A stretch of 64,000 bases of DNA from Xenorhabdus thuongxuanensis (GCF_001908095.1 NZ_MKGR01000006.1:1-64000), one strand, 5' to 3'; shown: positions 49,462 through 61,242, counted from the stretch's first letter. Program-made: numbers and translations. Notes: a model not told the origin generated them from the letters alone.

Positions 49462-51357
49462 ATGAGTATGAAAGGTCAGGAAACCCGTGGATTTCAGTCT
49501 GAAGTCAAACAATTGTTGCAGTTGATGATCCACTCTCTCTATTCCAATAAAGAAATTTTTCTCCGTGAACTGATTTCAAACGCATCTGATGCGGCTGATA
49601 AATTGCGCTTCCGTGCATTGTCGGCTCCTGAGCTGTATGAGAATGATGGTGAATTGCGAGTTCGTCTGGCTCTTGATAAAGAACAGAAAACTATCACCAT
49701 CAGCGATAATGGTATCGGCATGTCCCGTGATGAAGTGATTGATAATCTGGGAACGATTGCAAAATCTGGTACTAAATCATTTCTTGAATCCATTGGTTCT
49801 GATCAAGCAAAAGACAGCCAATTGATTGGTCAGTTCGGTGTAGGTTTCTATTCTGCATTTATTGTTGCTGACAAAGTCACCGTACGTACTCGTGCAGCAG
49901 GGGCACCCACTGAACAAGGTGTGTTCTGGGAATCAACGGGAGAAGGTGACTACACCGTTGCTGATATTGAAAAAGCAGAGCGTGGTACAGAAATTACCCT
50001 ACATCTGCGAGATGGGGAAAGCGAATTCCTTAACGACTGGCGTTTGCGTTCCATCATTGGCAAATATTCTGATCATATTGCCTTGCCAGTTGAAATCGAA
50101 ACTCAAACTAAAAACGAAGAAGACGATTCAGTTACCGTTACATGGGAAAAAATCAATAAGGCCCAGGCCTTGTGGACTCGTAATAAAGCTGAAATCAGTG
50201 ATGAAGAGTATCAGGAGTTTTATAAGCACATCTCCCATGACTTTACTGACTCTCTGATTTGGAGCCATAACCGCGTTGAAGGTAAGCAGGAATACACCAG
50301 CCTGCTATATATTCCTTCCCAGGCACCGTGGGATATGTGGAACCGCGAACATAAACATGGCCTGAAACTATATGTACAGCGTGTATTCATCATGGATGAA
50401 GCTGAACAGTTCATGCCAAATTACTTGCGCTTTGTCCGTGGTCTGATCGATTCCAACGACCTGCCATTGAACGTTTCTCGTGAAATTTTACAAGATAGTT
50501 CAATCACACGTAACCTGCACAGTGCACTGACTAAACGTGTATTGCAAATGTTGGATAAACTGGCAAAAGACGACGCAGAAAAATATCAAACTTTCTGGCA
50601 GCAGTTCGGCCTGGTGATGAAAGAAGGTCCAGCCGAAGATGGCGCAAACAAAGAAGCTATTGCTAAGTTACTGCGCTTTGCTACAACTCATAATGATAGC
50701 TCTGCTCAAACCGTTTCTCTGGAAGATTACGTTGGCCGCATGGCAGAAGGGCAGGAGAAGATTTATTACATTACGGCAGACAGTTATGCTGCGGCGAAGA
50801 ATAGCCCACACTTAGAGCTATTCCGTAAGAAAGGAATTGAGGTTCTGTTGCTGTCCGACCGTATTGATGAATGGATGATGAGCTACCTGACTGAATTCGA
50901 TGGTAAACCACTCCAATCTGTCAGCAAGGCTGATGAAACCCTCGACAAACTGGCGGATGAAAACAAGTCTGAGCAAGAAGAAGCAGACAAAAAATTGGAG
51001 CCATTCATTGAGCGAGTGAAGACTCTGTTGGGTGAGCGCGTGAAAGATGTGAAACTAACCCATCGTCTGACAGATACTCCAGCTATCGTAACCACTGATG
51101 CCAATGCAATGAGCACTCAAATGGCGAAGCTATTTGCAGCAGCGGGCCAGACTGCCCCAGAAGTAAGTTATAACTTTGAGCTGAATCCGGAACATCTTCT
51201 GGTTAAGAAAGCGGCTGATATTGATGATGATGCTCAATTTGCTGATTGGATAGAATTGCTGTTGGATCAGGCACTATTTGCTGAACGTGGCACATTGGAT
51301 GATCCAAACCAGTTTATTCGTCGTATGAATCAATTATTATTAGCTGAAAAAGCTTAA
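49462..51357 (+). CDS. htpG: Molecular chaperone HtpG (Hsp90)
   Basis: Cytosolic Hsp90 ATPase chaperone that acts with DnaK. N-terminal GHKL ATPase with [27 protein letters not shown] and the lid [11 protein letters not shown]; middle domain with [11 protein letters not shown]-terminal dimerisation domain. 631 aa, slightly longer than E. coli (624). Two ATGs lie two codons apart; the first (49462) has GAGG at the right distance. Own heat-shock promoter upstream. Confidence 0.97.
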   Translation: MSMKGQETRGFQSEVKQLLQLMIHSLYSNKEIFLRELISNASDAADKLRFRALSAPELYENDGELRVRLALDKEQKTITISDNGIGMSRDEVIDNLGTIAKSGTKSFLESIGSDQAKDSQLIGQFGVGFYSAFIVADKVTVRTRAAGAPTEQGVFWESTGEGDYTVADIEKAERGTEITLHLRDGESEFLNDWRLRSIIGKYSDHIALPVEIETQTKNEEDDSVTVTWEKINKAQALWTRNKAEISDEEYQEFYKHISHDFTDSLIWSHNRVEGKQEYTSLLYIPSQAPWDMWNREHKHGLKLYVQRVFIMDEAEQFMPNYLRFVRGLIDSNDLPLNVSREILQDSSITRNLHSALTKRVLQMLDKLAKDDAEKYQTFWQQFGLVMKEGPAEDGANKEAIAKLLRFATTHNDSSAQTVSLEDYVGRMAEGQEKIYYITADSYAAAKNSPHLELFRKKGIEVLLLSDRIDEWMMSYLTEFDGKPLQSVSKADETLDKLADENKSEQEEADKKLEPFIERVKTLLGERVKDVKLTHRLTDTPAIVTTDANAMSTQMAKLFAAAGQTAPEVSYNFELNPEHLLVKKAADIDDDAQFADWIELLLDQALFAERGTLDDPNQFIRRMNQLLLAEKA

Positions 51358-51377
51358 ACTTATTGAGATAATGATAA

Positions 51378-51419
51378 AAACCACGCCTCAACGAAAAATG
51401 AGGCGTGGTTTATTTTTTT
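51378..51419 (+). terminator. Terminator of htpG
   Basis: 13-bp perfect stem AAACCACGCCTCA / TGAGGCGTGGTTT with an 8-nt loop, followed by ATTTTTTT. Confidence 0.9.
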
Positions 51420-51501
51420 AGTTAATGCGGAAACGTTTACCTGTTTTCTTGAGCCATTCCCTATTCAAATGGTATGGTGGTACGTTTTCTTTAAAATATG
51501 A

Positions 51502-52176
<675 letters not shown>

Positions 52177-52202
52177 TTTCGTGTTCTCTTGAGTTGTTAT
52201 AA

Positions 52203-52233
52203 CAGGCGGCCTCCATACCGCCTGACTTTTTTT
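52203..52233 (+). terminator. Terminator of adk
   Basis: CAGGCGG / CCGCCTG stem, then AC and seven T. 27 nt past adk. Confidence 0.85.
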
Positions 52234-52337
52234 ATAGTTCACGCTACCCTAGAGAAATTTACTCCATGAAATGTTACATGTAACTATCATTCATGCTTTA
52301 TACTAGATTGTCAGTCGTTTTAATGGAGCTCTGAGGA

Positions 52338-53303
52338 ATGAGTAGCAAGAAGTATGGTGTCCTATTAGTGAATCTTGGTACACCTGATGCGCCAACACCA
52401 GCAGCAATAAGATGTTATCTGGCAAAGTTTCTGAGTGACAGAAGGGTAGTTGATATTCCTCCATTTATTTGGAAACCTATCTTGAATGGTTTTATTCTTC
52501 CTTTCCGTTCTTCTCGAATTGCTAAGCTTTACCAAGAAATTTGGATGGAAGAAGGTTCTCCTTTATTAGTTTATAGTCGTCGTCAGCAGAAATTGCTGGG
52601 TGAAAAGTTGGTGGATATCCCTATTGCTTTGGGAATGACTTACGGTTCCCCTTCTTTATCTCAGGCCGTAGAGAGTTTGTTACAACAGGGAATTGAGGCT
52701 CTTATTATACTGCCACTTTATCCTCAATATTCCAGTACAACTTCGGCAGCGGTTTTTGACGGGATCAGTAAAATATTGCGAGAATATCGGACAATTCCTA
52801 CCCTGCATTTTGTCCGTAGTTATGCCACACATCCTGCCTATATTGCAGCACTAAAGGAAACCATTGAACAGAGCTTTGAAAAGCATGGCCAGCCTGATCG
52901 ATTAATTATTTCCTATCACGGTATCCCTGAACGTCTGGCAAAGATGGGTGACATTTATCCACAGGATTGTAAGGCGACGACTGAACTGTTGCATCAGGCA
53001 CTGGATTATCCAACAGATAAAATTATGATGACATATCAGTCGCGTTTTGGTTATTTACCGTGGTTATCTCCTTATACCGATAAAACCATGGCTTCATTAC
53101 CGAGCCAAGGTGTGGAACATGTTCAAGTGGTGTGTCCGGGGTTTGCGGCAGATTGTTTGGAAACGTTGGAAGAGATTAATCAACAGAATAAAATTACTTT
53201 TTTAGAAGCTGGTGGGAAAAAGTTTGAATATATCTCTGCACTTAATGATAATGACGCCCACATTTCTTTACTTGAGCAGTTGGTAAGCAATGTCATGAAG
53301 TAA
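52338..53303 (+). CDS. hemH: Ferrochelatase
   Basis: Inserts Fe2+ into protoporphyrin IX, the last step of heme b synthesis; this heme also serves the cyo oxidase through cyoE. 321 aa, near E. coli's 320. The start [19 protein letters not shown] is conserved. The catalytic His is in [13 protein letters not shown], and the C-terminal [18 protein letters not shown] contains the second metal-side Glu region. GGAG lies 10 nt before the ATG. E. coli aes does not follow; wzz comes next. Confidence 0.96.
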   Translation: MSSKKYGVLLVNLGTPDAPTPAAIRCYLAKFLSDRRVVDIPPFIWKPILNGFILPFRSSRIAKLYQEIWMEEGSPLLVYSRRQQKLLGEKLVDIPIALGMTYGSPSLSQAVESLLQQGIEALIILPLYPQYSSTTSAAVFDGISKILREYRTIPTLHFVRSYATHPAYIAALKETIEQSFEKHGQPDRLIISYHGIPERLAKMGDIYPQDCKATTELLHQALDYPTDKIMMTYQSRFGYLPWLSPYTDKTMASLPSQGVEHVQVVCPGFAADCLETLEEINQQNKITFLEAGGKKFEYISALNDNDAHISLLEQLVSNVMK

Positions 53304-53466
53304 CTTGCAATTGCTGATTATGGAACATTATTACGTATGGTGAATGGCAGACATTGATCGTCGTATGATTTTAAGGAATATGGTTTTTAACCAATGGATT
53401 TGATAAGCGAGAGAAAGTGCTTGCATATCAATGAAAAGCAAAATTATTTAGATTGGATTATAGATA

Positions 53467-54579
53467 ATGAGTAATAAACCTATTAAGCACCCCGATTTTT
53501 ACGAAGAGCATACAAACTATTATCATCCAGCGCGGGGGGATGAAATTGATTTGTTTGAACTATTCTCTGTCCTCTTCCAATCAAAATATTTGATCATTGT
53601 AGTATCTCTCGTTTTTGCAATTATTGGTTTCGGTGTTGCTTCATTTTTACCGCAAAAATGGACTAGTACAGCCGCTGTAGTGAAACCGGATCTAGAAGAG
53701 TTTCAGCCATTAAAAAATGCGTTAACGGATTTGCATGTTCTGAATATAGATCCCAAAGTGACAGAAGGATCACTGTATAAGCGGTTTATTGAAAACTATA
53801 ATTCACGTGTATTGCGTGAAGAATATTTGGTTAATACCGATTACTTTAAGGCTTTGTCCGCTAAAAATCATACTGATTCTGGTCAAGAAAAAAGAAAACT
53901 GATCGAGGATATTGTTAATAAAGACATTACCATATCTTTACCTAAGAAAGAGAAAGATGATGAAGTTTTCGATGAAGTCAAACTTTCCTTCAGTGCTGGC
54001 AATGCAGAAGATTCTTACAATTTATTAAATGGCTATATCAAATTCGTCTCTTCCGTAGTTCGTGATCAAGTGAAAGAAGAACTGAGTGATATGGTGTATC
54101 AGAAACTGGAGTACTCCCGAAAGCTTTATGATCTCGATTTGGAGCGTATCGGTAATATGCGCAGCGTGGATATTGAGCGATTGAAGTATGCGATTTCTCT
54201 TGCAGATTCTGCTGGGATTAAAAAGCCAGTATCAAATGGTGGGGCTATGATCAAAGATGACCCAGATTATTCGATTGCGCTGGGTTCTGATGCACTGCAA
54301 CGTAAGTTACAGATTACTGAAGAAATTACTGATCCAACTAAAATTGATGCGGATCTACGTAACCGCCAGTTGTATATTAAAAATCTGGAAAAAGTGAATG
54401 TTAATACAGTTGATTTTGTGCCATTCAAGTATATGCAGGAACCTTACGAACCAACTTCAAAAGATTCACCTAAGCGTTTGCTGATTTTGATTGGAGCAGG
54501 CTTTATTGGTTTTATTTTATCCATCATGTATGTTCTGTTGCACCACATGGTACGTAGTCGGCAGAAACAAGAGGCTTAA
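53467..54579 (+). CDS. wzz: Polysaccharide chain-length regulator, Wzz/FepE family
   Basis: Inner-membrane polysaccharide co-polymerase that sets O-antigen chain length with Wzy. Two transmembrane helices (about 38-60 and 341-361) bracket a large periplasmic helical domain. EIDLFELFSVLFQSKYLIIV and LPQKWTSTAAVVKP mark the N-terminal part, and PYEPTSKDSPKRLLILI is the Pro-rich motif before TM2. The internal KDDPDYSIALGSDALQRKL is very like E. coli FepE. 370 aa. It lies alone between hemH and gsk, with no glycosyltransferase, wzx or wzy nearby. Confidence 0.88.
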   Translation: MSNKPIKHPDFYEEHTNYYHPARGDEIDLFELFSVLFQSKYLIIVVSLVFAIIGFGVASFLPQKWTSTAAVVKPDLEEFQPLKNALTDLHVLNIDPKVTEGSLYKRFIENYNSRVLREEYLVNTDYFKALSAKNHTDSGQEKRKLIEDIVNKDITISLPKKEKDDEVFDEVKLSFSAGNAEDSYNLLNGYIKFVSSVVRDQVKEELSDMVYQKLEYSRKLYDLDLERIGNMRSVDIERLKYAISLADSAGIKKPVSNGGAMIKDDPDYSIALGSDALQRKLQITEEITDPTKIDADLRNRQLYIKNLEKVNVNTVDFVPFKYMQEPYEPTSKDSPKRLLILIGAGFIGFILSIMYVLLHHMVRSRQKQEA

Positions 54580-54638
54580 TATTGTTTATAACTCAAATAC
54601 GTTATAGATAATATGTATTTTGATAGCTGATATTTTGG

Positions 54639-54676
54639 CAGCCAATGTTGTAATAGCATTGGCTGTCTTCATTTTT
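54639..54676 (+). terminator. Terminator of wzz
   Basis: CAGCCAATG / CATTGGCTG, 9-bp perfect stem with a 9-nt loop, followed by TCTTCATTTTT. 59 nt past wzz. Confidence 0.7.
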
Positions 54677-54766
54677 GACGCCATATTTTTTATTTCTCTC
54701 CGGTATTGTGACACACTATATTATGCTAACATGCTGCATATTTGGGCTCTACAGCAACAATTAATT

Positions 54767-56077
54767 ATGAAATTCCCTGGTAAACGCAAATCTAAACACT
54801 ATTTTCCTGTCAGTTTAAGAGATCCTCTGCTCCAACCCATCAAAGAGATGATGGATACCGAAAATAATCGAGCCTACATTGTTGGTATTGACCAGACATT
54901 GGTTGATATTGAAGCCAAAGTCGATGAGGATTTTATCCAACGTTATAACCTAAGCCAGGGACATTCGTTAGTTATTGAAGATGATGTAGCTGAGGCTCTT
55001 TACAAGGAGCTGACAGAGAAGAATCTTATCAGCCATGAATTTGCGGGTGGCACTATCGGCAATACTTTGCACAACTATTCTGTGCTGGCTGACGATAAAT
55101 CCGTCCTGCTTGGCGCGATGTGTAATAACATCCAAATAGGAAGTTATGCGTATTGTTATCTTTGCAATACCTCCAGTCGTATGGATTTAAATCACCTTCA
55201 GGGGGTTGATGGCCCAATTGGCCGCTGTTTTACCTTAGTGACGGGAAACGGTGAAAGAACATTTGCTATTAGCCCTGGATTAATGAATCAGCTTCGTCCA
55301 GAAAGCATTCCTGAACATATTATTGCGGAAGCATCAGCTTTGGTGATTACCGCTTATTTGGTGCGTTGTAAACAGGGTGAGCCAATGCCGGAAGCGACGA
55401 TGAAGGCCATTGAGTATGCGAAGAAATATAACGTACCTGTTGTATTAACGTTAGGAACAAAATATGTCATTGCAGATGATCCGCAATGGTGGCGCGATTT
55501 TCTGGCTGAAAATGTTTCTGTTGTTGCAATGAATGAAGATGAAGCTTGTGAATTGACAGGTTTCAGCGATCCTTTATTAGCGGCTGACATGGCACTAAAT
55601 TGGGTGGATTTGGTGTTATGTACCGCTGGGCCTGCTGGATTATATATGGCGGGTTACACTGAGGAAGAACACAAGCGCCAAACATTGCATCCTTTGCTAC
55701 CTGGTGCTATCGCAGAATTTAATCGCTATGAATTTAGTCGGGCGATGCGTAAGGTGGATTGCCAAAATCCAATGCGGGTCTATTCCCATATTGAACCTTA
55801 TATGGGGGGGCCTGAAAAAATTATGAATACCAATGGTGCTGGAGATGGAGCGTTATCTGCATTACTGCATGATATTACTGCCAACAGCTATCATCGCATG
55901 AATGTACCGAATTCCAGCAAACATGCGCGCTCTTATTTAACCTATTCTTCTTTGGCACAGGTATGCAAGTACGCTAATAGAGTGAGTTATCAGGTGTTGA
56001 GTCAGCATTCTCCGCGTCTGACTCGAGGGTTGCCGGAGAAAGAAGATAGTCTGGAAGAATCTTATTGGGAACGTTGA
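54767..56077 (+). CDS. gsk: Inosine-guanosine kinase
   Basis: PfkB-family kinase that phosphorylates guanosine and inosine in purine salvage. Family motifs are the N-terminal GGTIGNTLHNYSVLADD and the C-terminal anion-hole/catalytic-base motif NTNGAGDGALSALLHD. The frame is open 49 codons upstream, but that part overlaps the wzz terminator. ATG 54767 (MKFPGKRKSKHYFPV) aligns with E. coli and gives 436 aa (434 there). No clear Shine-Dalgarno. Confidence 0.95.
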   Translation: MKFPGKRKSKHYFPVSLRDPLLQPIKEMMDTENNRAYIVGIDQTLVDIEAKVDEDFIQRYNLSQGHSLVIEDDVAEALYKELTEKNLISHEFAGGTIGNTLHNYSVLADDKSVLLGAMCNNIQIGSYAYCYLCNTSSRMDLNHLQGVDGPIGRCFTLVTGNGERTFAISPGLMNQLRPESIPEHIIAEASALVITAYLVRCKQGEPMPEATMKAIEYAKKYNVPVVLTLGTKYVIADDPQWWRDFLAENVSVVAMNEDEACELTGFSDPLLAADMALNWVDLVLCTAGPAGLYMAGYTEEEHKRQTLHPLLPGAIAEFNRYEFSRAMRKVDCQNPMRVYSHIEPYMGGPEKIMNTNGAGDGALSALLHDITANSYHRMNVPNSSKHARSYLTYSSLAQVCKYANRVSYQVLSQHSPRLTRGLPEKEDSLEESYWER

Positions 56078-56124
56078 TTCTGGCAGCCTGAGATATTTTT
56101 TTAACTGTTTTTATTGGATTTACT

Positions 56125-56156
56125 GGAATATCCCCATGTTATGAGGATATTCCTTT
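56125..56156. terminator. Hairpin between convergent gsk and ybaL
   Basis: GGAATATCC / GGATATTCC, 9-bp perfect inverted repeat with an 11-nt loop, then TTT on the plus strand; 47 nt past gsk and just outside the ybaL stop. Confidence 0.5.
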
Positions 56157-56166
56157 GGCTCATAAG

Positions 56167-57879
56167 TTATGTTGATGATGGGGTCGCTGGTGGATGTAAT
56201 AATGGTGGCTCTATTGGACAACCCTCTTCATATTCAGGTAGTGCATCAGCCATTGCCCGTGCTATTTCATGTTCACCGATGATAATGTGGTTAGTGCCGC
56301 GCTCTTTAATGTAAGTGACTTCATCATCATAATGTGCTCGAACAATGATATTGATATCTGGTCTGATTTCTCTGGCATTCGCAACAATCTCACCCGCTTC
56401 ATAACCATTGGGGATTGTCAGGAATAAAATACAAGCACAATCGAGCCTTGCCAAGGCCATGATCTCTTTATTGACGGCGTTACCCATTACGGCACTGATA
56501 CCCATTTCGCCTAACTCTTCAAATCGGGCTCGTGTATCTTCAATCACCACGACTGGAAAATGTTTTTCTTGTAAACGCTGACAAAGCTGATCTCCCACTC
56601 GGCCATAACCCACTACAATAGCATGACCACAAATATCGACAGGGATCTGAGTTTCTTCTTCCAGTGTTTCCTCGAGTAATTGTTCTTCAATGGTTTCTGT
56701 TTTTTCCAAATAGCGATCCAGTAAGCTGAATAGAACAGGATTCAGCATGATTGAAATGATGGCGCCAGCCAGTACAAGGTTACGGGCTTCCCCATCCAAG
56801 AATCCCAGCGTGACACCAAGCCCCGCGAGAATAAAGGCAAATTCACCAATTTGGGCGAGACTGGCTGAAATGGTTAGGGCTGTGCGTCGTGAGTGTCCAA
56901 ACATTCTGACCAATAGCATGGCAGCTAATGACTTTCCAATGATAATAATGGCGAGGGTTCCTAAAATCGCCAGAGGCTGTTGGAGTAAAACCATAGGGTC
57001 AAACAACATACCAACGGAAACAAAGAAAAGAACTGCGAAAGCATCCCTTAACGGTAAAGTATCTTGCGCTGCCCGATGACTTAATTCTGATTCATTCAGT
57101 ACCATACCAGCGAAGAAGGCACCGAGGGCAAATGAAGCATCAAATAGTGTCACCGCACCATAAGCAACACCTAATGCAATGGCAAGTACAGCCAGTGTGA
57201 ATAGTTCACGGGAGCCTGTCCCAGCAGTTTTCGCCAGTAACCAAGGAATGACCCGCCGTCCGACGAAAATCATCAACAGAATAAAGGCAATAACTTTTCC
57301 AACTGTGAGAGATATCTTTAACAGCAATTGACCAATATTTGCATTTTGGCTGTCCATAATTCCTGCTGCTGCAGGAAGTAATACTAACGTCAGTACCATG
57401 GCCAGATCTTCAACAATTAACCAACCAATGGCAATTTGTCCTCTCTGACTATCAACGAGCTGTCGTTCTTCTAATGCCCTGAGCAATACTACTGTGCTGG
57501 CGGTAGACAGGCAAAGACCAAATACAACGCCGTTGAGCAACCCCCAACCGAGTAGCATTGATAATCCGGTACCTAATAAGGTTGCAACTGCAATTTGGGC
57601 AATAGCACCAGGAATGGCAATTGATTTGACGGCTAACAAATCTTTAAGTGAAAAATGTAGACCGACACCAAACATCAGTAAGATCACGCCAATTTCTGAA
57701 AGTTCTGGAGCTAAAGATGTATCGGCAACAAAACCAGGAGTAAAGGGACCCGCTAGTACACCTGCTACGAGGTATCCTACCAGAGGTGAGATTCTCAGGC
57801 GCTGCGCAAGCATGCCAAGCAGATAGGCAAGAACAAAACCGCCAACAATGGTCGTGATAAGAGGTGTCGAGTGCTCCAT
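56167..57879 (-). CDS. ybaL: YbaL family cation:proton antiporter (CPA2)
   Basis: KefB/KefC-like inner-membrane transporter. An Na+/H+ exchanger domain of about twelve helices (1-390) is followed by a cytoplasmic TrkA-N (RCK) Rossmann domain with VVGYGRVGDQLCQRL. The substrate is unproven; potassium efflux is the family expectation. 570 aa from ATG 57879, which follows AAGGAG; a TTG just before it is rejected. The chain ends in a Pro-rich tail unlike E. coli. Confidence 0.92.
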   Translation of the reverse strand: MEHSTPLITTIVGGFVLAYLLGMLAQRLRISPLVGYLVAGVLAGPFTPGFVADTSLAPELSEIGVILLMFGVGLHFSLKDLLAVKSIAIPGAIAQIAVATLLGTGLSMLLGWGLLNGVVFGLCLSTASTVVLLRALEERQLVDSQRGQIAIGWLIVEDLAMVLTLVLLPAAAGIMDSQNANIGQLLLKISLTVGKVIAFILLMIFVGRRVIPWLLAKTAGTGSRELFTLAVLAIALGVAYGAVTLFDASFALGAFFAGMVLNESELSHRAAQDTLPLRDAFAVLFFVSVGMLFDPMVLLQQPLAILGTLAIIIIGKSLAAMLLVRMFGHSRRTALTISASLAQIGEFAFILAGLGVTLGFLDGEARNLVLAGAIISIMLNPVLFSLLDRYLEKTETIEEQLLEETLEEETQIPVDICGHAIVVGYGRVGDQLCQRLQEKHFPVVVIEDTRARFEELGEMGISAVMGNAVNKEIMALARLDCACILFLTIPNGYEAGEIVANAREIRPDINIIVRAHYDDEVTYIKERGTNHIIIGEHEIARAMADALPEYEEGCPIEPPLLHPPATPSST

Positions 57880-58112
57880 CAAATCTCCTTCTGGGTGGTG
57901 AGTATATAAATTTTGTAGTTAGGTGAGGTAATAATACATTCTATAAATAATTAAAGATTACAAAAAAATATATTGAGTGGTAAAAGCGAGAGTGATCTAT
58001 ATAAATACTATTTTAATGTAATTTAATGTATATATTGCAATTATTTACGCTAGTTTACAAAGAAAGATGTTGTAATAAATATGGTGATTATCCAGAGTTT
58101 TCCTTGTCTTTT

Positions 58113-59330
58113 TTAAGTGTTCTTTTCTAGATTTGGTAAGAACAGAGTAAAAATACCAAGAAGAGGTAGAAAAGCACAAATTTTGTAAACCAATTCTATA
58201 CTGGTTTTATCTGCGACATAACCAAGTACGGCAGCCCCAATACCACCCATACCAAAGGCCAGGCCAAAGAACAAACCTGCAATCATGCCTGTTTTGCCAG
58301 GAATGAGCTCTTGAGCATAAACTAAAATAGCAGAGAACGCAGAGGCCAATATTATACCAATAATAACCGTCAATATGCTTGTCCAGAATAAGGAAGCATA
58401 AGGTAACAGCAGGGTAAAAGGTGCAACACCAAGAATTGAACCCCAAATGACATATTTCCGACCTATCTTATCCCCAACGGGCCCTCCAATCAGGGTACCT
58501 GCTGCTACTGCAAATAAAAATATAAATAGGTGGATTTGGGCATTTTGTACTGATAAGCCAAATTTCTGTATCAGGTAAAAAGTATAGTAGCTACTGATAC
58601 TAGTTAGGTAAAAGTACTTGGAGAAAACCAGTAACAAAAGAATGGCAAAAGAGTTTATGATAGTTTTTCTAGGCAGCTTTGGCAGGGAATTGGTATGAGA
58701 AGATAGCGGGGTTATAACCCGATGCTGCATCTTATACCACTGGCTGACTTGCAAGAGGATTACGATAGCTAACAATGCTGCCAGGGAAAACCAACCGACG
58801 TTTCCTTTGCCGTAAGGCGCAATGAAAATAGCTGCTAACAGTGGACCTAATGAACTTCCTAAGTTTCCCCCTACTTGAAATAAAGATTGTGCCAGACCAT
58901 GACGTCCACCTGAAGCCATGCGTGCGACTCGTGACGATTCTGGATGAAAAACGGATGACCCTGTACCGACCAGTGCGGCGGCTATTAATATAATTGAAAA
59001 ACTTTCAGCATAAGCTAATAGAAGCAAACCAGATAAGGTAAATCCCATGCCGATAGGCAGTGAATAGGGCTGAGGATGTTTATCAGTATACAAACCGATA
59101 AGGGGCTGCAATAGGGAGGCAGTTACTTGATAGGTTAGCGTTATCATGCCAACCTGAATAAAACTGAGAGTAAATTCAGATTGCAGCAGTGGATAAATAG
59201 CCAGAATCAGTGATTGAATCATATCATTCAGCATATGGGATAAGCTGATGGCACCAAGAATTGAAAAAACTGTTTGATGTGTTTTTGTTGGTGATGTTGG
59301 AAAAGAGGCCGTTTTACTTTTTTCACTCAT
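58113..59330 (-). CDS. fsr: MFS transporter, fosmidomycin resistance protein family
   Basis: Major facilitator with twelve predicted helices. 405 aa against 406 in E. coli, where Fsr overproduction gives resistance to fosmidomycin, an inhibitor of the MEP pathway that dxs feeds. FSILGAISLSHMLNDMIQSLI and the loop GPVGDKIGRKYVIWGS are typical. The natural substrate is unknown. A single gene, divergent from ushA and separated from ybaL by 233 AT-rich bases. Confidence 0.92.
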   Translation of the reverse strand: MSEKSKTASFPTSPTKTHQTVFSILGAISLSHMLNDMIQSLILAIYPLLQSEFTLSFIQVGMITLTYQVTASLLQPLIGLYTDKHPQPYSLPIGMGFTLSGLLLLAYAESFSIILIAAALVGTGSSVFHPESSRVARMASGGRHGLAQSLFQVGGNLGSSLGPLLAAIFIAPYGKGNVGWFSLAALLAIVILLQVSQWYKMQHRVITPLSSHTNSLPKLPRKTIINSFAILLLLVFSKYFYLTSISSYYTFYLIQKFGLSVQNAQIHLFIFLFAVAAGTLIGGPVGDKIGRKYVIWGSILGVAPFTLLLPYASLFWTSILTVIIGIILASAFSAILVYAQELIPGKTGMIAGLFFGLAFGMGGIGAAVLGYVADKTSIELVYKICAFLPLLGIFTLFLPNLEKNT

Positions 59331-59574
59331 ATTTATTCGCTTATCAATGTCATTATCAACAAAGTGTGCAGGGGTAAATTTTTTTAGGTTTGTTGAGTTG
59401 CTGTTTAATTTTCATACCATAATACATCTTAGATAATTAACAAAATTATTATTTATATCTATATAATTTGACCGCAATTTCAAAAAGGTGAAATCTTTTA
59501 AGCAACGGTTTGAAAGGGATGATCCATCATCGCCATATAACCAACAGAAATTTTAGAATACATGGAGATATCCC

Positions 59575-61242
59575 ATGAAATTATCATTTAAAGCGTCAGT
59601 ATGTGCCCTTGCTGTTTCTCTATCATTGGCACCGCTAATTGCAAACGCCTGGGAACAAGATAAAACCTATGACATTACCATCTTGCATACTAACGATCAT
59701 CATGGTCACTTCTGGCATAACGATTATGGTGAGTATGGTTTGGCAGCCCAAAAAACGGTGGTAGATTCCATTCGTCAGGAGGTTGCCAAGAAAGGGGGGA
59801 GCGTATTGTTATTGTCAGGTGGTGACATTAACACTGGCGTACCGGAATCAGATATGCAAGATGCTGAGCCAGATTTTAAGGGCATGAATCTGGTGGGATA
59901 TGATGCGATGGCATTAGGGAACCACGAATTTGATAAGCCCTTAAATGTATTGTTCCAACAACAAAAATGGGCAAATTTCCCATTTCTCTCTGCCAATATT
60001 TACCAAACCAGTACAGGCAAGCGCCTGTTTAAGCCATATGTCATTTTTGATGAACAAGGCGTGAAAATAGCTGTGCTTGGCCTGACAACTAATGATACTG
60101 CGAAAATAGGTAATCCAGCTAATTTTCCGGATGTTGAATTCCGCGTTCCTGCTGAAGAAGCCAGAAAAGTTATTGAAGAGCTGAAAAAGAATGAAAAGCC
60201 AGATGTGATTATTGCGGCAACCCATATGGGGCACTATGACGATGGTCATCATGGCACGAATGCGCCGGGAGATGTTGAAATGGCACGCAGTTTGCCTGCG
60301 GGTTATTTAAATATGATCGTGGGTGGCCATTCACAAGATCCGGTATGTATGTCTGCGGAGAATAAAAACTATAAACAAGTAGATTATGTTCCGGGTACAC
60401 CTTGTTCTCCCGATCGCCAAAATGGCACATGGATTGTTCAGGCTCATGAATGGGGAAAATACGTAGGCCGGGCTGATTTTCAATTCCGTAATGGTGAATT
60501 CAAGCTGGTTCATTATCAATTGATCCCTATTAATCTAAAGAATAAAGTGACAAAAGAAGATGGCAGTACGGAACGTGTTTACTATACACATGAAATTAAG
60601 CAAAATCCTGAAATGCTTAAGCTGCTGACACCTTATGAAGACAAGGGCAGCCGGATACTTAATGTAAAAATAGGTTCAGTAGATAACAAATTAGAAGGTG
60701 ATCGCAGTAAGGTACGTTTCGTGCAAACAAATATGGCACATCTTGTATTGGCTGCCCAGATGGAACGAACAAACGCTGATTTTGCAGTGATGAGCGGTGG
60801 TGGAATTCGTGACTCGATTGAAGCAGGGGATATTACTTACAAGGATGTTATGAAAGTTCATCCATTTGCTAACCAAGTGGTTTATGTGGACTTCAAAGGT
60901 AGCGAAGTCTTGACCTATTTGACGGCTGTTGCAAATATGGAAAAGGATTCTGGCGCCTATGGGCAGTTTTATAATGTGAGCTTTGTGAAGAACGGTAAGA
61001 ATATCAGTGAGGTAAAAATTGGTGGTAATCCATTAGATCCAAATAAAACTTATCGCATGGCGACGTTGAATTTTAACGCGATTGGAGGAGATGGTTATCC
61101 ACGGATTGATAATTTGCCTGGTTATGTTGACACGGGGTTTGTCGATGCTGAAGTATTAAAAGGATATATTGAAAAACATTCTCCATTAAAAGACTCTGAT
61201 TATGAACCGAAAGGTGAGATTCGTATAAATAATAACAACTAA
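59575..61242 (+). CDS. ushA: Bifunctional UDP-sugar hydrolase / 5'-nucleotidase UshA
   Basis: Periplasmic metallophosphatase that degrades UDP-glucose and nucleotides, supplying nucleosides. Signal peptide about 1-25 (ending IANA). Metal-binding motifs: ILHTNDHHGHF, GGDINTG, GNHEFDKP, and the GGHSQD site; the C-terminal nucleotide-binding domain has GGGIRDSIEAGDI. 555 aa against 550 in E. coli. GGAG precedes the ATG. Its nucleoside products could enter through the ompK/Tsx-like channel's pathway (inference). Confidence 0.96.
   Translation: MKLSFKASVCALAVSLSLAPLIANAWEQDKTYDITILHTNDHHGHFWHNDYGEYGLAAQKTVVDSIRQEVAKKGGSVLLLSGGDINTGVPESDMQDAEPDFKGMNLVGYDAMALGNHEFDKPLNVLFQQQKWANFPFLSANIYQTSTGKRLFKPYVIFDEQGVKIAVLGLTTNDTAKIGNPANFPDVEFRVPAEEARKVIEELKKNEKPDVIIAATHMGHYDDGHHGTNAPGDVEMARSLPAGYLNMIVGGHSQDPVCMSAENKNYKQVDYVPGTPCSPDRQNGTWIVQAHEWGKYVGRADFQFRNGEFKLVHYQLIPINLKNKVTKEDGSTERVYYTHEIKQNPEMLKLLTPYEDKGSRILNVKIGSVDNKLEGDRSKVRFVQTNMAHLVLAAQMERTNADFAVMSGGGIRDSIEAGDITYKDVMKVHPFANQVVYVDFKGSEVLTYLTAVANMEKDSGAYGQFYNVSFVKNGKNISEVKIGGNPLDPNKTYRMATLNFNAIGGDGYPRIDNLPGYVDTGFVDAEVLKGYIEKHSPLKDSDYEPKGEIRINNNN

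Noticed and set aside
54620-54766. N-terminal extension of gsk (49 codons)
   Set aside because: It overlaps the wzz terminator, codes for a hydrophobic stretch not found in Gsk, and ATG 54767 matches the family start.
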